This document shows, piece by piece, positions 5,785-6,641 of a DNA stretch of 6,641 nt. A program made the position numbers and the translations under genes. Within the stretch, counting starts at the first letter, position 1. Each line of letters starts with the position of its first letter. The notes under the pieces were generated by a model. That model did no database searches. It had not been told where the DNA came from and saw only the letters and a program-made list of their open reading frames with translations. The DNA comes from an uncultured Lachnospiraceae bacterium (GTDB taxonomy: Bacteria; Bacillota; Clostridia; Lachnospirales; Lachnospiraceae), in contig CAJUQZ010000166.1 of the NCBI GenBank assembly GCA_910588755.1, positions 1-6,641 of the forward strand, in the 5' to 3' direction.

Positions 5785-6641
5785 TCACCGCACACCATAC
5801 TCCGCCTCCACGAACCTGCGCAGCGCGGGCATCGCGCGTTTCACTTTCTCCGTCTCCACACAGTACGCCATCCGGAAATATCCCGGACATCCAAACGAAT
5901 CCCCCGGCACAAGCACCAGATCATAGTTCATCGCCTTTTTACAGAACGCCACCGAGTCCTCCTCGAGCGCCTTTGGAAAAATGTAGAACGTCCCGCCCGG
6001 TTTTACCACATCAAACCCAAGGTCTACAAGCTCGTCATAGATGATATTCATGTTGGTCTCGTACACGGACAGGTCAGATGTAAGCCCTAAAACCTCTGCC
6101 ACTGCGATCTGTATGATAGAAGGCGGGCAGTTGTGGCCGATTCCCCTTGAAATCTGTGCGCACATCGGCGAGATCAGCGCGCTGTCCGTGCATTTGGGAT
6201 TTGCCGCGACATACCCGAGACGCTCTCCCGGTATCGACAGGGACTTTGCAAACGAATAGCAGGACAAGGAATTGTCATAGTATTTTGACACATACGGCGC
6301 ATCGACGCCCGCAAACAGAATCTCCCTGTACGGCTCATCCGATATCAGGAAAATGTCATGGCCGTATTCCTGCTGCTTTTCCTCAAGAACTGCGGCAAGC
6401 TTTTTGATCGTACCAGTCGAATAGACGGTTCCCGACGGATTGTTTGGCGTGTTGATGAGCACTGCCATTGTCTTTGGATTCAGCACCTTGTCAAGCTCCG
6501 TAAAATTAATCTGAAACTGCTCCGTGTCAGCAGGCACTACGCGCAAAACTGCGCCCGTTTGTCCTATATAATGATCATACTCCGGAAAGTACGGCGCAAA
6601 TACGACCACCTCGTCGCCCGGCTGTGTGACCGCCCTGACCG
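5785..6641 (-). CDS. PLP-dependent class I/II aminotransferase, N-terminus beyond window edge
   Basis: The frame is open to the right edge (first complete codon at 6639), giving 284 residues to the TGA at 5785. About 110 N-terminal residues are missing if it has the usual family length near 390-400. Fold-type I aminotransferase landmarks appear in order, numbered from the first visible codon: NTPNNPSG (63-70, cofactor-contacting Asn), DEPY (D101 pairing with the pyridine nitrogen, Y104), SFAKSLSIPGERLGY with K132 as the Schiff-base lysine, and FRMAYC with R256 as the substrate carboxylate-binding arginine. Spacing agrees with aspartate aminotransferase. It is a soluble cytoplasmic enzyme moving an amino group between an amino acid and a 2-oxo acid, but the substrate cannot be read from the sequence. 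A GTG at 6609 is internal, since family sequence (AVTQPGDE) continues before it. It is upstream of the patatin gene on the same strand, with 209 bases between them. Confidence 0.95.
   Translation of the reverse strand, partial: VRAVTQPGDEVVVFAPYFPEYDHYIGQTGAVLRVVPADTEQFQINFTELDKVLNPKTMAVLINTPNNPSGTVYSTGTIKKLAAVLEEKQQEYGHDIFLISDEPYREILFAGVDAPYVSKYYDNSLSCYSFAKSLSIPGERLGYVAANPKCTDSALISPMCAQISRGIGHNCPPSIIQIAVAEVLGLTSDLSVYETNMNIIYDELVDLGFDVVKPGGTFYIFPKALEEDSVAFCKKAMNYDLVLVPGDSFGCPGYFRMAYCVETEKVKRAMPALRRFVEAEYGVR

Noticed and set aside
4715..5926. A 403-codon plus-strand open frame
   Set aside because: It lies antisense across the whole patatin-like gene and into the aminotransferase, has no recognisable domain, and is explained by codon bias of the genes on the other strand.
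5785..6609. GTG at 6609 as the aminotransferase start
   Set aside because: Aminotransferase family sequence continues in frame to the window edge, so this codon is internal.

Overview
The window looks like chromosomal DNA from an anaerobic Firmicute, most plausibly a gut-type Lachnospiraceae or related clostridium. This rests on purine-rich Shine-Dalgarno sites, sigma-A-type TTGACT/TATAAT promoters, very AT-rich spacers between genes of moderate GC, and a large substrate-binding protein of the kind seen in carbohydrate-using clostridia. The placement is inference; no rRNA or tRNA is present to anchor it. Five protein genes are visible, two of them cut by the window edges.

Left half (1-3830): a divergent pair around a 610-base AT-rich control region. 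On the minus strand is a long secreted protein (753 residues visible, C-terminus outside the window). It has two carbohydrate-binding-like modules, a helical middle, and then an ABC-type extracellular solute-binding domain. On the plus strand is a 309-residue regulator with an ArsR-type winged helix at the N-terminus and a roughly 200-residue beta-rich C-terminal domain that resembles a ligand-binding module. The region between them holds a near-perfect promoter for the regulator with a 7-bp inverted repeat on its predicted transcription start. It also holds a plausible promoter for the transport gene, three copies of a 13-bp imperfect palindrome, a second promoter-like block and a possible hairpin in the transport-gene leader. 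The simplest reading is a one-component sugar sensor controlling its neighbouring oligosaccharide uptake protein.

Right half (3798-6641): a shared terminator separates the regulator from three minus-strand genes. Read in their own direction these are a class I/II PLP-dependent aminotransferase (5' end outside the window), a patatin-like phospholipase-family protein and undecaprenyl-diphosphatase (uppP/bacA). The last two are 50 bases apart and may be co-transcribed. They look like housekeeping or envelope-lipid genes unrelated to the sugar module.

I saw no CRISPR array, insertion sequence, tRNA, rRNA or phage gene. The most interesting part is the sensor/transporter pair and its densely patterned control region.
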